Shown: piece by piece, positions 42,443-53,988 of the stretch
Layout of the letters: each line of letters begins with the position of its first letter
Numbering within the stretch: position 1 is the stretch's first letter
Assembly (NCBI GenBank): GCA_026315105.1
Contig: CM048755.1
Coordinates: 209,486,333 to 209,550,332, forward strand
Direction: 5' to 3'
Length of the DNA stretch: 64,000 bases
DNA from: Locusta migratoria
Taxonomy: Eukaryota > Arthropoda > Insecta > Orthoptera > Acrididae
Program-made: the position numbers and the translations under genes
The notes under the pieces: generated by a model
What the model was told of the DNA's origin: nothing
What the model saw: the letters and a program-made list of their open reading frames with translations, nothing else
Database searches by the model: none

Positions 42443-42849
42443 TACAAATTTAACATTCAAGGAATTAATAATATCCACAACTATTTAGTCATGTGAGCGT
42501 GCATCTTAGTCCAAATATAGAAAGTATCATTAACTCAAAGACAAAAAAAATACCACAAATGTTATTTATTAAACAATTCTACAAAAAAATTTTATAGGGA
42601 AAATAAACTTTGTATTTCTTTTATAAATATTCCCTTTACTATTTTCATAAGTTTTACTTAGTGAATCATTTGCATACAATAAAAACTTAGGTTTCATATA
42701 AAATACAATTTTTATATAACAAATTGCTGTGCTAATAGTATATCTAAATTGTGATTTTTTCTGCTGTATACGATCTCTAGGGATTGGTTTAGGAGAGAAA
42801 ACAGAACAAAACAGTTTTCGATGCTGGAGACCACTTATTCAATCATACT

Positions 42850-43260
42850 TTGCTATGGAAACTTTGGTCTACTACACACTGTATCTTGGAACCACACTTA
42901 CTGTTTGTGTTGAAAATGGCTTCAATGTGCATCAAATCATGCATATGCTGCCTGTAACACACGAGAGCTAAAATCTCAGTCGTGAGAGTGCTGCATGAAT
43001 ATGTTGCTCCAGTATCTTCACATCTGGAATGGGCTCTGCAGACACTATACATTTCATATACCCTCTTCACCATAAATCGCACGTGTTGAGATCCAGGAAA
43101 CTTGCAGACCATTCAAGTAAAATAGCAGTCCTCCTCGTCCGATCCATCGATCAAGAAAGACATGATTGAGATGCGTTCGGACGTTAACGGAGAAGTCGGC
43201 TGGAGAAGCAGCAAGCAGCAGCCACATAACACTTCCAATCATCAGTAGCACAGTATGAGG
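42850..43260 (-). pseudogene. Tc1/mariner-superfamily transposase fragment
   Basis: Minus-strand reading gives ADFSVNVRTHLNHVFLDRWIGRGG (about 43210-43130), related to HFSRHVRTLLNNRFGDRWIGRGG of the transposase at 53262. A weakly matching C-terminus follows (LTTEILALVCYRQ..LMHIEA). The catalytic HDGAPAHF box has become ASPADF, so its Asp is lost. No termini could be found. The protein is only a remnant. Confidence 0.7.
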
Positions 43261-43477
43261 AACAGCTCAAATGTTCAAAATACATCCTAACTTTCCTTCT
43301 GTGCATTGCTGATGTGCTCAGCCAAACATTAACTCTTAACATTAGCATTCACACATTTAGATTACTCTTTACAATTTTATGTAAAAATCGGCTTCTAAAA
43401 CACATCAAGTATGCAAAAAGTGTACTGTATTAGTAGAAAAGTGTAATAAAGAGTGTAAACTCTATAATTTCGTTCAA

Positions 43478-43678
43478 AATGTTCAAATATTTATTGTAAA
43501 TCTGTGGAACGTAACTATTCTGGTCACCAGTCCCTAGGCTTACAAACTAACTAAACTAACTTATGCTGATGACAACAAATAGATCCATGCCTGAGCGAGG
43601 ACTCGAATATCCGACGGCGAGCAGCGGCGCGCTCCGCAGCTAGGCGCCTAGGGACGTACGGCCACTCCGCCGCGACTC
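43478..43678 (-). mobile_element. SINE-C, diverged
   Basis: The 3' module is imperfect (ATTTATTGTAAATCTGTGG) and the head ends CCACTCCGCCGCG on plus. The B box reads GGATATTCGAGTCCTCGCTC on minus. Confidence 0.85.
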
Positions 43679-43715
43679 TACAAATGACATCAACTGTTAC
43701 TTTTGTTTTATTTTT

Positions 43716-43900
43716 TTAATCTATCGGACCAAACTGCGTGGTCATCAGTCCGTAGCTTACAAACTACTTAAACCTAGGTAAACTAACGTAAGGACAACAC
43801 ATACACCCATGCCCCAGGGAGGACACGTACCTATGCCGGCGAGCAACCGCGCGCTCCGCAGCGAGGCGCCTTAGACCGCTCGGCTACTCCACCGCGGCTT
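43716..43900 (-). mobile_element. SINE-B
   Basis: The head is intact (CCGCGGTGGAGTAGCCGAGCGG on minus). The outermost tail (ACAAACATTTGAAC) is replaced by a T-rich stretch. The flanks share TTACTTTT, a probable short duplication. It lies about 40 bp from a SINE-C in the same orientation. Confidence 0.9.
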
Positions 43901-44574
43901 ACTTTTTTTGTCTGCTTGGTGCGTGAGTTAGTGTTCACGAAAAAATTAGTTTTTGTCAGTGCTGACATTAAGAATGTAGGTCGGGAATTGCAGAGAGAAA
44001 TTTCGTGGCTGCTGCGGCCGTCTCGGTGCTACTGCGTCCGCTGCTCGAAGTAGTCCTCTTTGAAATTCGTGAATGGTACATCCGTCCCCATGTCATCGAC
44101 ATTCGGGACGCCTTCCAGGAGGCTGAGCACCTCAGTTTGGAATCGGACGAAATTTATATTATGCGAATTTGGAGGCCTCGCTGGTTCTTCTGCGCCGACA
44201 ATGTCCATATCAAGAACCACAGCAACATGATATAACGAGAACACGTTTGGTGTCTTAGCGGTTATACGCCGGGTGGCTCCTTTCAGAATACGAACGTCAA
44301 TAACGTCCTATAGACGTCTACAGGGGGTGGAGGCGAGTGCGTGGCACCGAAAAGCCCCAGCGTGATGGCGCCACTTCTGTGAGCACTCCGGGAAACGCTG
44401 CTATTCATGATGCGTCAATTCCACTCCGCATTCTTCTTGTTGAAAGCTCCTGCAATAAAAAGCCTTCCCCGCCCCCCATGGATAGCTGTCATGAAATCTG
44501 CTTCCTGGATCAAACCCTTTGGCTGCTGTTACATGGAAGTCAAGATGAATTTCCGCCGCATGAAATGACCACGT
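43901..44574. other. Spacer with an unassigned small open frame
   Basis: The plus frame at 44005-44235 (76 codons) and its minus shadow at 44029-44244 have balanced codon use but no domain I know. The region 43970-44560 is more GC-rich than its neighbours. It may be a decayed retroelement. Confidence 0.35.
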
Positions 44575-44762
44575 GACCTAAGGGGTCACGGTACGGACTG
44601 GGTGGCCGTGCCCGCCGGAGGGTCGAGTTCCCCCTCGTGCATGGATGTGTGTGTGTGTGTATGTTTTGTCCTTAGTCAATGTTAGTTAAAGTTGTTTGTA
44701 AGTCTAGGGACTGATGACCATATCAGATTGGTCCAATATGTTTACAAATATTTAAACAACCT
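44575..44762 (+). mobile_element. SINE-E
   Basis: The motif GGACTGGGTGGCCGTGCCCG, the B box GAGGGTCGAGTTCCCCCTC and the GT-rich link GTGTGTGTGTGTGTATG lead to the shared tail CTAGGGACTGATGACCATAT and ACAAATATTTAAAC. It is the counterpart of the copy at 32505, without microsatellite expansion. Confidence 0.85.
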
Positions 44763-44899
44763 TTTTTCAATAAGTTTCCTGGGGAATCTGTTGACAGCAA
44801 CTACATTGATTTTCAGTTTCTCTAACGGTGGACGTTGATCTAGGTATTGAATTCCATAGGGCATCTCTGGGATCCACTATGACGACCGGTTTTAATGGG

Positions 44900-45096
44900 C
44901 CGGCCGCGGTGGCCGAGGGGACTGAGGCGCTCCAGTCACGGTCTGCACGGCCACTACGGTCGGGGGTTCGAATCCCCCCTCGGGCATGGCTATTTGTGCC
45001 GTCCTTAGTATAAGGTAGTTGATAAGTAGTTTGTAAGTTTAGGGACTGATGACCCCGTAGTTAAGTCCCATAAGCTTAACAAACATTTGAACATTT
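44900..45096 (+). mobile_element. SINE-A in the left arm of the foldback element
   Basis: A perfect 12-bp duplication GGTTTTAATGGG (44888-44899 and 45097-45108). Removing the SINE and one repeat restores pairing with the right arm. Confidence 0.97.
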
Positions 45097-45272
45097 GGTT
45101 TTAATGGGATATGCCACCATCATCTAGTCATTTAAAATTATACAATGTGGTATAAAATAGAGGTACAATAGTAAGTGCAACATACCACTTAGTCAAAATA
45201 TAAAATACATAATCTAAATCATGAACATTTTGTAAGAGTCTCTTACAAGCTGTTGATGATTTAACTTACGTA

Positions 45273-45525
45273 CCGAGTGAGGTGGTGCAGTGGTAACACA
45301 CTGGTCTAGTATTCGGAAGGATGGTGGTTCAAATCCACCTCCGACCATCCAGATTTAGGTTTTCCGTGATTTTCCTAAATCACTCCAGGCAAATGCCGGG
45401 ATGGTTCCTTTAAAAGTGCACGGCCGATTTCCTTCCACATTCTTACCCAAACCTTCCGATCGTAAGCTCCGTCTCTAATGACCACGCTGTCGACGGAACG
45501 TTAAACTCCAAGCTTCCTTCCTTCT
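45273..45525 (+). mobile_element. SINE-D at the centre of the foldback element
   Basis: The head GAGGTGGTGCAGTGGTAACA, B box GGTGGTTCAAATCCACC and tail CTTCCTTCCTTC are all present. The 13-bp duplication TTTAACTTACGTA / TTTAACTTATGTA (45260-45272 and 45526-45538) lies where the right arm begins. Confidence 0.95.
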
Positions 45526-45672
45526 TTTAACTTATGTATTTTATATTTCGACTAAGTGTTATGTTGCACGAACTATTTTACCTCCATTTTATAAATAACG
45601 TAAGATGACCACATTGTATAATTTTAAATGACCAGATGATAGTGACATATCCCATTAAAACCGGTCGTCATA

Positions 45673-46620
45673 AAATAAATAAATATATAGCGATCTTGGC
45701 TTTCTACTTTTGAATGTAATTTATCTATCAGATCGCCTCCACAACCTACGATATCAGGTAATGTAAGCTGTAACCAAGATTGTCCCTAGCCTAGAGTATA
45801 CCGCATACTGATGACTTTTAGGAGAGAGACTGGTCCGTGTTTCAGATGTGAGCTGTTCAGAGAGGATCTGCTTGGCAGGCAATGTAGGCCAAGCAGCTGT
45901 TTGTGTGGTAGCCAAAGTAAAGCAGATCCATATAGCCTGATTTGAATAGCAGGCATTCGTTGCACAGCAGGCACTTTGGAGGCAGATACTTCAGAGCTGA
46001 CTGTACGGCAGCATTACTTGCGGTAAGAATACTCGCAGTTTAGCAGTTCAGTGCAGTCAAGTATTAGTCTTCTGATAGTCGAGAATGCAATCCACTAACT
46101 TTTCGATCAAGCAGTCAAATATTGCTACCACTTGCTGCAAATTCTCAATTTTAGTAAATTTCAGTGTAATAATATAGTCAGATCGTGTTATCGGAATTCA
46201 TTACCAGTAGAAAGTAAGTGGGATATGTCACATTCCTTTTTTCCTCCCTTTGCCAACGGTAGTTTGAATTGTTTGTTATAGAATTAATCTTTTAGTTCAA
46301 TTATTTGCGTAGTTTAATCCGTTCTTTGGGTTAATAAAGACATTTGTTGCCCAATAAGAAAAATTTGTATTTCACTGATGTAGCTCCTTTATTTCAACGT
46401 TTTGGGGTGGAATTAATATGTCGTCCCCTTCATTCCACTACTAGTGCAAGTGTACAGTTGCTTAGTGGCAGGGGCCAAATCTCAGCGTTATTTTGGATTA
46501 TATATTTCAGTAGGTGCGGCATCCAAATAGTGTTCTCTCTGCAATGATGAAACAGCGTCAAATCCAGCGATATCAGCCTTTGGTTTGCGACGATGCCTGA
46601 AAGAATAACATGTCAACGCT

Positions 46621-46689
<69 letters not shown>

Positions 46690-47404
46690 ACGGAGCTCAC
46701 ATCTTCATACGAGGTTTAAAGTGGATGAATGATGTGACATTGCTACCAAAGCCACCGTTAACTTGTCACACGATGGAAAGTTCGTCACACGCCTTGTTAT
46801 CCAAACTTTACCACTTCCCTTGACGCTTATTTTACAGAGGTAGGAACTACGGCACCCAATATTAAAACCAAACATTTGCCTTACGGGCGCCCGAGGAAAA
46901 TCTTTCAAATACACCGCCATTTAGAAAGGCCAAAGTGGATAGGATTAAGGGAACCGATGGAAACATTCCTTCCCATGGGTCACTGATTCCAGCAGTCGAG
47001 GACATCAGTTTGCAGTGCAGTGAGTTATAGGACGATATTTTTCAGAACCATACACACTGCAGACAGACATCGGATAAATGAATCGTTGTCTAAGTATATG
47101 CATGGGCCGCAACTTCACTGTATGCAAACGTACCATTTTGGGGTATCGCAATTTTTACACAGTACGGCATCACTAGGATCCGTTTAAAAGTCTCTGAGGT
47201 TATTTGAACGTAATCAGAAGCAGGAAATGGTGTTTATGTTTTATCAGCCGTCCAGTTTCCCAGCCTGCTTTGTGGTGATCACAGGAAGGTGCAACGTTGA
47301 CAACTGCATCAATAAGGCGGAAAAGGCTACCTCTAACGTTTCTACAGTTCAGTAACAATAGCTGTACCACCCTCACTATTTTTAGAAACCTCCATGTAAG
47401 CGAT
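45673..47404. other. Unique stretch with a (TA)n microsatellite
   Basis: A pure (TA)n run of about 32 units occupies 46623-46687. The part 46270-46350 has a TTAATAAAGACATTTGTTGCC motif that resembles an LTR or 3' UTR polyadenylation region, but nothing else supports this. No gene is recognised. Confidence 0.4.
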
Positions 47405-47945
47405 TTAGGCCGTGTTCTACGTGGGCGACAAACGCGAGCGACAGCTTCAAGCGACGAATCTCAACCGCATGTATGGTTACGGGACTGTCCTACGTGAGCG
47501 ACATCTGCAGCGCCGCGCGTCACACGCGACAACGAGCGACGTTTGAATCTCAAACCGGCTTGAATCTTGTCGCTGTCGCACGCGCGTCAAAGTGTCGAGT
47601 TCGTTGAGAATCGTCTGCTTGTCGAGGTTATAAAGGACGTCGCAAGAATTCTGCAATCTAATAATCCCTGAGGTTTATGACACTGCAACTGTTTCTGAAA
47701 TAACAGAATACAGAATTGCAGTTGTACATATAATTAAGAAGTTTGATTGGGATAAGAAATGTCCCAAAATAACTATCTCGTAAATTTTCTTTTGGACTTA
47801 AAAGACGACTGAAGTTCAATTTTTAAATTGTTTCTAATATGACAGTATTTTGTTTTTACTCTGAGTGGTAGTTTGATTTACACAATGATGAACGTGTTTT
47901 GAACAATTACATTTGTATGCTTTTTAAGCATTTGCAGTAAATACT

Positions 47946-47949
<4 letters not shown>

Positions 47950-47979
<30 letters not shown>
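47950..47979. repeat. (GA)n microsatellite
   Basis: About 15 GA units within the Harbinger-like element. Confidence 0.95.
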
Positions 47980-47982
<3 letters not shown>

Positions 47983-48204
47983 ACTAAGACGTCAGACGAG
48001 ATGTGTGTAAAATTACGTTTCTGAATAAAATATCTTGATATAATGTTTCAGTAGGAATTTAATGTGTTTGGTAGGCCTTCAGTGTGATACGTGTATTTCC
48101 AATAAATATGAATATATTGGTATTAACTTGATACAAAATTACAACTTGGTAGCCCATATCATTGCCCCTTTACAATGCCCACGGCTAGCACGTCCGTCCA
48201 GAAT

Positions 48205-48407
48205 GAAAAAAAAAGTTCAAATGTTTGTATAGCTTATGGGACTTAACTGCGGGGTCATCAGTCCCTAAACTTATAAACTACTTACGAACCAGCTAACACT
48301 AATGACGGCACAAATATCCATGCCCGAGGGGGAATTCGAACCCCCGACCGTAGTGACCGTGCAGACCATGACTGGAGCGCCTCAGTCCCCTTGGCCACCG
48401 CGGCCGG
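48205..48407 (-). mobile_element. SINE-A inside the Harbinger-like element
   Basis: Flanked by the 7-bp repeat CCAGAAT (48198-48204 and 48408-48414), with an A-rich run at its 3' side (48205-48215). Confidence 0.93.
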
Positions 48408-48853
48408 CCAGAATTAAATGATTTACTCTCGTCTTACAATAAGATTTATTTTGTTCGTATTCGGTTGTTGATGATTTGTAGTCACTCGAAAGTATCTGTA
48501 CTTGTCGTTATATTTGACTGGTGTTCTTCACTGTCTACTTTCGTATTTCAAGTTATGAATGAAATAGTCCATGTAGATTCTTCACTTTCTAAATTTAATG
48601 CACAGCACTCTTTTTACGTCGTATTTCCTAATGTAAATAAAACTTTATTGTCTTACTCTGAAGATATCGTTGTTCTACGGTTTACGGGTGCCAAATATTA
48701 GAAACAGCTGATCGGTTCTAGCCGCCATCTTGTAGCGAGAAGTTGTCGCTCACGTAGGACACCCGGCCAGTCGCTGCTTGTGGCGGCAGTGTCGCGTAAC
48801 TGTATGTCGCGCGATGTCGCTCGTTTTTGTCGCCCACGTAGGACACGGCCTTA

Positions 48854-49858
48854 GGCGACCATTCAGTTTTCGTGTAGTTGCGGCAATAGCGCCCGAACAG
48901 TAGGCAACCCCGTCGACATCCCATACAGTGTGCTTATCTGCAGAAAGGCCCTACTAAGGTGTAGAGATCCAGTTAGGTGCTTAAATCGCATACGGTTAGG
49001 TCTAAAAAGAGCCCAAGAAAAGCGCACGGATGTCACCGAATGTGTAGATTTGCTGGGGGTGGGGAGAGGAGGGGGGGGGCTGTAGAGGGGCTTGCTTTTT
49101 CATTCATGGACGTGTTAATATCGCACTTCACGGGAGGGTGTGAAACTGGAGAGCTGAAATGCTACGAATACTTTTTTCCGATTCAGATCAAGTGGAACCT
49201 CCACCAAATGATTTGAACGGTCCGTAGTGGTCCCGCCGTATGTACTAGAGCAAAAATTACGGTCGTGTTACACGATCATCCTCAATGCGTTACAACCCCA
49301 TGATGTCTTGGTAGAAGGGTTGATACGTCGTGTGCTGTCTGCAGTGCTAAAGGCTGTCAAGAGCGTCGCACTATTACTCACTGCACTGTGAAATTCAGTT
49401 TTTAGTCAACTTAATATGTGGGAATCAATGCCAAAGGGAAGGAGTGTTATCATTGTAGCTCTTCATTATACATACCGAGGCCTTCTGAACGATCAAATGT
49501 CTGAAACGTTTCCCTTCGTCATTCATAAGAAAATTGCGTGGTTTTAACATTGTGTGTTGCTCTTATGACCTCCGTGGCAGGGGCATTTGACTCCAAGTAA
49601 ACGTAGAATAACGTATTTGCACTGAATGTCACTTATTACGAGCAGATGTGTGGTGAAATGTGGCAAGAAAGGTGAAACAACTTTTCCATCTTGTGAAACT
49701 GCTCGAAACCTCACATGAATTTCTGTGATTTGCTCTTTAATTCTTAAGGGTTGACACGATGCTGTTCGAAGCGTAGCCCATCCCGATACGATCAGGGAGC
49801 CAAGCTTTTGCATTTCAGCAATTACAGAGAAAGACCTTTGACAACTTAGAGGCAAATT
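48854..49858. other. Unique stretch with a G-rich run
   Basis: A G-rich purine tract lies at about 49056-49090. Minus open frame 49544-49867 has no recognisable domain. No repeats are seen. Confidence 0.4.
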
Positions 49859-51087
49859 TGGTTGCATTGTTACTTGAGGGTTGATAATGATAAAAGAGTG
49901 GAGTATATTGGGATGAAAAGTTATCGGTGTATATAAAATTCTACGTGTGTGTGTGCGTGTTAATACTTCGCTCTGGCCGGCCGCGGTGGCCGAGGAGACT
50001 GAGGCGCTTCAGTCACGGTCTGCACGTCCACTACGGTCGGGGGTTCGAATCCCCCCCTCGGGCATGGATATTTGTGCCGTCCTTAAGATAAGCTAGTTGG
50101 TAAGTAGTTTGTAAGTTTAGGGACTGATGACCCCGCAGTTAAGGCCCTTAAGCTTAACAAATATTTGAACATTTGAACTTCGCTCTGCAGCGAAAACTAC
50201 AGAACGCAGACGAATGTGTAATTGTTGTCCTAAGTCTCCCATTGTACACCATAGCAGTTCCATGCCGATAGCTATAATGGGTGGAAGATATGGTGGTTGA
50301 TAGACGTCAAATTATAAAAAAATTGGGACTAAAGTCCAGCGATGACGTTTGCGACACTATAGCAAGGAGGTTACATACAGCGAAACGTGATGCCGTGGTC
50401 TATGCGTGCTACAATGTCTTCAGCTCTTTCTCTGTAAGGATAAGCATACGAATAAGGAAATATAAGAATAAATAAATAAAGCAGTAAAAAAGAAATTTCT
50501 TTTAACACATCTCTTTAAAAAAATCGATTTCACTTTTCGCGAATTACTTCAAGTGATCGATCTGTGATATAATTACAATAATTTTTGTTGAATTTCGTGA
50601 TTGGATTCTTCGAAACGAGTGCATTTTTACGTGTGATTTGATCTACACTACTTACTTTCTTGATAAACGGTAAGTGCATAGACTTCTGCAATCTAATAGG
50701 AATAGTTTTCAGTTACGCTTTATACGTCGCTTGCTCAAGGATGGGCAACCCAAAAAAATCTCTACATTTACGCTCCAAACAATACTGCAAATAACGTAGT
50801 TTACCAGAATGCCCTAAAATGAAATTAAAACGAATTTGGACATTACTCTCACCATATGTGTTGAGACACTGCAACACAGGCTATAAGGAATAATGTATGT
50901 ATTATTTATTGTAAATCATTAAGCACTTCACATTTTTTTAATTTGAATGTTGATTAAAAATGTTTGTTTCTAAAGAAGGTATTGTATTTCATTTCATCCT
51001 TCAAAACCAGTCTCTTATCACACTACTGAAAAATAGCTTTTCTATCATAATCAACCAACACGCGAGCGGGGCCGCGGGTTTAAGCTA
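49859..51087 (+). mobile_element. Second Helitron copy, 5'-truncated
   Basis: Collinear with 27370-28397 from GGTTGCATTG to the 3' end CGCGAGCGGGGCCGCGGG-TTTAAGCTAG (CTAG at 51084-51087), then host T. It lacks the doubled ~140-bp 5' end of the first copy. It is interrupted by a SINE-A. It contains an 18-bp segment (GCTCCAAACAATACTGC) that copy 1 has lost. Confidence 0.85.
49976..50176 (+). mobile_element. SINE-A inside the second Helitron
   Basis: A perfect 11-bp duplication ACTTCGCTCTG (49965-49975 and 50177-50187). The first Helitron has the empty site, TATTTCGCTCTGCAGCG near 27470-27486. Confidence 0.97.
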
Positions 51088-52298
51088 GTATTGCTGGAAG
51101 ACTTCCTAAGTAATAGAACGCAGTATCTTATTCTCGACGGCGAGTGTTCATCAGAGACGAGTGTACCGTCAGGCGTGTCCCAGGGGAGTGTGATAGGACT
51201 GCTATTATTTTCTATCTATATTAATGATCTGATGAACAGAGTAAGTTGTAATTTGCAGCTGTTTGCTGATGACGCTGTGGTGTATGGGAGGGTGTCGTCT
51301 GTAACTGACTGTAATAGCGTACAGGATGACTTTGACAAAATTTCTAGTTGGTGCGAAGAGTGGCAGCTAGCTCTCAATGTAGAAAAGTGTAAGGTGATGC
51401 GCATGAGTAGAAAAAGCAATCCTATAATGTTCGAATACAGCATTAGTTGTGAGCTTCTTGATGCTGTCGCGTCGTTCAATTATCTAGGCGTAACATTGCA
51501 GAGCGATATGAAATGGAACGAGCCTGTAAGGACAGTTGTGAGTAAGGCGGACAGTCGACTTCGGTTTATTGGGAGAATTTTGGGACGATGTACTTCACCT
51601 GTAAAGGAGACCGCGTATAAAACGCTTGTACGACCACGTCTTGAGTATTTCTCAAGTGTTTGGGACCCGCAGCAGATCAGTTTAAAGGAAGACATAGAGG
51701 CGGTTCAGAGGCGAGCAGCTAGGTTCGTTACTGGTTGGTTCGACCAATGCGCGAGTCACGGAAATGCTCCGGCAACTCAATTGGGAATCTCTGGAAGAAA
51801 GATGACGTTCTTTTCGTGAATTTCTAAATTCAAATGTTTGTATAGTCTATGGGACTTAACTACGGGGTCATCAGTCCCTAAACTTACAAACTACTTATGA
51901 ACTACTTACGAACTAGGACGGCACAAATATCCATGCCGGAGGGGGGATTCGAACCCCCGACCGTAGTGGCCATGCAGACCGTGACTGGAGCGCCTCAGTC
52001 CCCTCGGCCACCGCGGCCGGCCGTGAATTTCTGTTGAGGAAATTTAGAGGGCCGGAATTTGAAGCTGAGTGTAGTACGATCTTGCTGCCGCCTACTTACA
52101 TTTCGCGTAAAGATCACAAAGACAAGATAAGAGAAATTAGGGCTCGTACGGAGGCATATAGGCATTCTTTTTTTCCTCGTTCAATTTGGGAGTGGAATAG
52201 GAAAGGAAATGCCTAGTAGTGGTACAGTGTACCCTCCGCCACGCACCTTACGGTGAATTGCGGAGTATGTATGTAGATGTAGATGTAGATGTAGATGT
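51088..52298 (+). pseudogene. Jockey/CR1-like LINE, 5'-truncated, with ATGTAG tail
   Basis: An open frame of 242 codons (51091-51819) covers the RT from FLSNRTQ through SGVSQGSVIGLLLFSIYIND, catalytic LFADDAVVY (both Asp intact), FNYLGVTLQSDMKWN and VQRRAARFVTGWF. A frameshift near 51750 loses the frame. After a SINE-A, the ORF end resumes as PPTYISRKDHKDKIREIRAR, FFPRSIWEWNRK and a stop at 52216. The element ends with TATGTAGATGTAGATGTAG repeats (to about 52298). Endonuclease and N-terminal RT are absent. Confidence 0.93.
51826..52021 (-). mobile_element. SINE-A inside the LINE
   Basis: A perfect 11-bp duplication CGTGAATTTCT (51815-51825 and 52022-52032) splits the C-terminal part of the LINE ORF. 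Confidence 0.97.
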
Positions 52299-53070
52299 AG
52301 GTGGAATATACGGAGAGAGAGAGGAAGAGATTCATCGGCACGCACATGAACAGCAAAGGCTACCTTTCGAGTGGATATGAGATTCATGAATGGATGTCGC
52401 GAAATGTATTCGCCTGGTATGGGTCCGCATTTGACGAGGCGCCAACAATAGGCGCGGGCATTGTCCTCTGCAGAGGTCGGGCAGTGCTATTCGCGGCCCG
52501 CGTGTCATTGACCACGGCAGGTCGCGTGCTGCTGGCAACTTGGCCGCCGTCTCCCCACAGCGCAACTTGGCTCTTACTGCAAATTCCGTGCCGCATCGCT
52601 CGCCACCTGACCGATGTCCCTTCATTCCGAACGTTTCGCTTTATTTACAGGCGGCTCCTTTTTGTGCAGTAAATTCTCCGGAGAGGGTAGTTTTATTGCT
52701 CAGCAGCGGAGGCACCTGTCGCTGTGCCCGTTTTGTGAAATACGTTGACACCTGCCTGGGGTCAGTCAATCACTGTTGCCCGTATTCGTCGTATTGACAG
52801 CTCTCTGCAGAGGTAATCCCTTGTAAACAGACACGCCGATTTTTTTAATATTCCTGTCACTTCACACAGCTCAGTAATATAAATTCCTTACCCGGTGTAC
52901 GATCGGTGTACGCCGTATGCAATACCATTAAACGCCTTATTTTTGACTTTTGCTTAAACCTATGAGAACGCCACTTAGCTCCATAAGATAAAAGTACTTC
53001 AAAAGCATGGGAATCGTAGGAGGGTAAAAAGTACATTCAGCACATATTCGCCAAATATAAAGATTGAATA
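52299..53070. other. Unique spacer
   Basis: Moderately GC between 52430 and 52760. Overlapping open frames on both strands have no domain. No repeat is recognised. Confidence 0.4.
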
Positions 53071-53072
53071 TA

Positions 53073-53986
53073 CAGGGTGTTACAAAAAGGTACGGCCAAA
53101 CTTTCAGGAAACATTCCTCATACACAAAGAAAGGAAATATGTGAACATGTGTGCGGAAACAATTACTTTCCATGTTAGAGCTCATTTTATTACTTCTCTT
53201 CAAATCACATTGATGGAAACACACAGCAACAGAACGTACCAGCGTGACTTCAAACACTTTGTTACAGGAAATGTTCAAAATGTCCTCCGTTAGCGAGGAT
53301 ACATGCATCCACCCTCCGTCGCATGGAATCCCTGATGCGCTGATGCAGCCCTGGAGAATGGCCGTCCACGGTACGAGCACGAAGAATCTCTACATTTGGT
53401 ACCGGGGTTGCGTAGACAAGAGCTTTCAAATGCCCCCATAAATGAAAGTCAAGAGGGTTGAGGTCAGGAGAGCGTGGAGGCCATGGGATTGGTCCGCCTC
53501 TGCCAATCCATCGGTCACCGAATCTGTTGTTGAGAAGCGTACGAACATGTCGACTGAAATGTGCAGGAGCTCCATCGTGCATGAACCACATGTTGTGTTG
53601 TACTTGTAAAGGCACATGTTCTAGCAGCGCCGGTAGAGTATCCCGTATGAAATTATGATAACATTCTCCAGTAAGCGTAGGTGGAAGAACATGAGGCCCA
53701 ATCAAGACATCACCAACAATTCCTGCCCAAACGTTCACAGAAAATCTTTGTTGATGACGTGATTGCACAATTGCGTGCGGATTCCCGTCAGCCCACACAT
53801 GTTGATTGTGAAAATTTAGAATTTGATCACGTTGGAATAGAATTTACATTTAAAGAGAAATACTAAAATGAGCTCTAACATGGAAATTAAGCGTTTCCGG
53901 ACACATGTCCACATAACATATTTCCTATCTTTGTGTGTGTAGGAATGTTTCCTGGAAGTTTGGCCGTACCTTTTTGTAGCACCCTG
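53073..53986 (-). mobile_element. Tc1/mariner-superfamily element with long inverted ends, 914 bp
   Basis: Ends CAGGGTGTTACAAAAAGGTA (53073) and TACCTTTTTGTAGCACCCTG (to 53986), flanked by TA on each side. The inverted ends extend about 125 bp, including CATGTTAGAGCTCATTTTA at the inner part, with a modest number of differences. The element lost the N-terminal half of its gene, so it depends on a full-length relative. Confidence 0.92.
53262..53866 (-). pseudogene. Transposase catalytic half, open for 178 codons
   Basis: The minus frame from 53798 to 53262 is uninterrupted: NVWAGIVGDVLIGPHVLP, WFMHDGAPAHFSRHVRTLLN (second catalytic Asp), DRWIGRGGPIPWPPRSPDLN, PLDFHLWGHLK and the end CILANGGHFEHFL. 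Upstream, the frame continues back as FQRDQILNFHNQHVWAD, but the DNA-binding domain and the first-Asp motif are missing, replaced directly by the inverted end. The product lacks DNA binding and one catalytic residue. The open frame suggests a fairly recent internal deletion. Confidence 0.88.
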
Positions 53987-53988
53987 TA

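Larger units (their letters stand above)
44878..45672. mobile_element. Foldback element with long inverted arms
   Basis: The left arm starts TATGACGACCGGTTTTAATG (44878) and continues after a SINE-A as GGATATGCCACCATCATCTAG, TTTAAAATTATACAATGTGG and AAAATATAAAATACATAA. The right arm (45526-45672) is the inverted counterpart, ending CCATTAAAACCGGTCGTCATA. Arms are about 150 bp without the insertions. The centre carries a near-palindrome TTGTAAGAG-T-CTCTTACAA (45230-45248). No coding capacity and no clear target duplication. Confidence 0.88.
47408..48850. mobile_element. PIF/Harbinger-like non-autonomous element, about 1.44 kb
   Basis: Inverted termini GGCCGTGTTCTACGTGGGCG on the left and CGCCCACGTAGGACACGGCC on the right (ending 48850). 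Direct 3-bp flanks TTA (47405-47407 and 48851-48853) fit the Harbinger target. A second subterminal match, GTCCTACGTGAGCGACA (about 47488) against TGTCGCTCACGTAGGAC (about 48744), extends the inverted ends to about 105 bp. The interior is AT-rich with a (GA)n run and no transposase domain. Confidence 0.82.

Noticed and set aside
44005..44235. 76-codon open frame
   Set aside because: No domain, no supporting neighbour and an equally long frame on the opposite strand.
46300..46460. Possible LTR 3' region with AATAAA
   Set aside because: No matching end, partner LTR or target duplication found.
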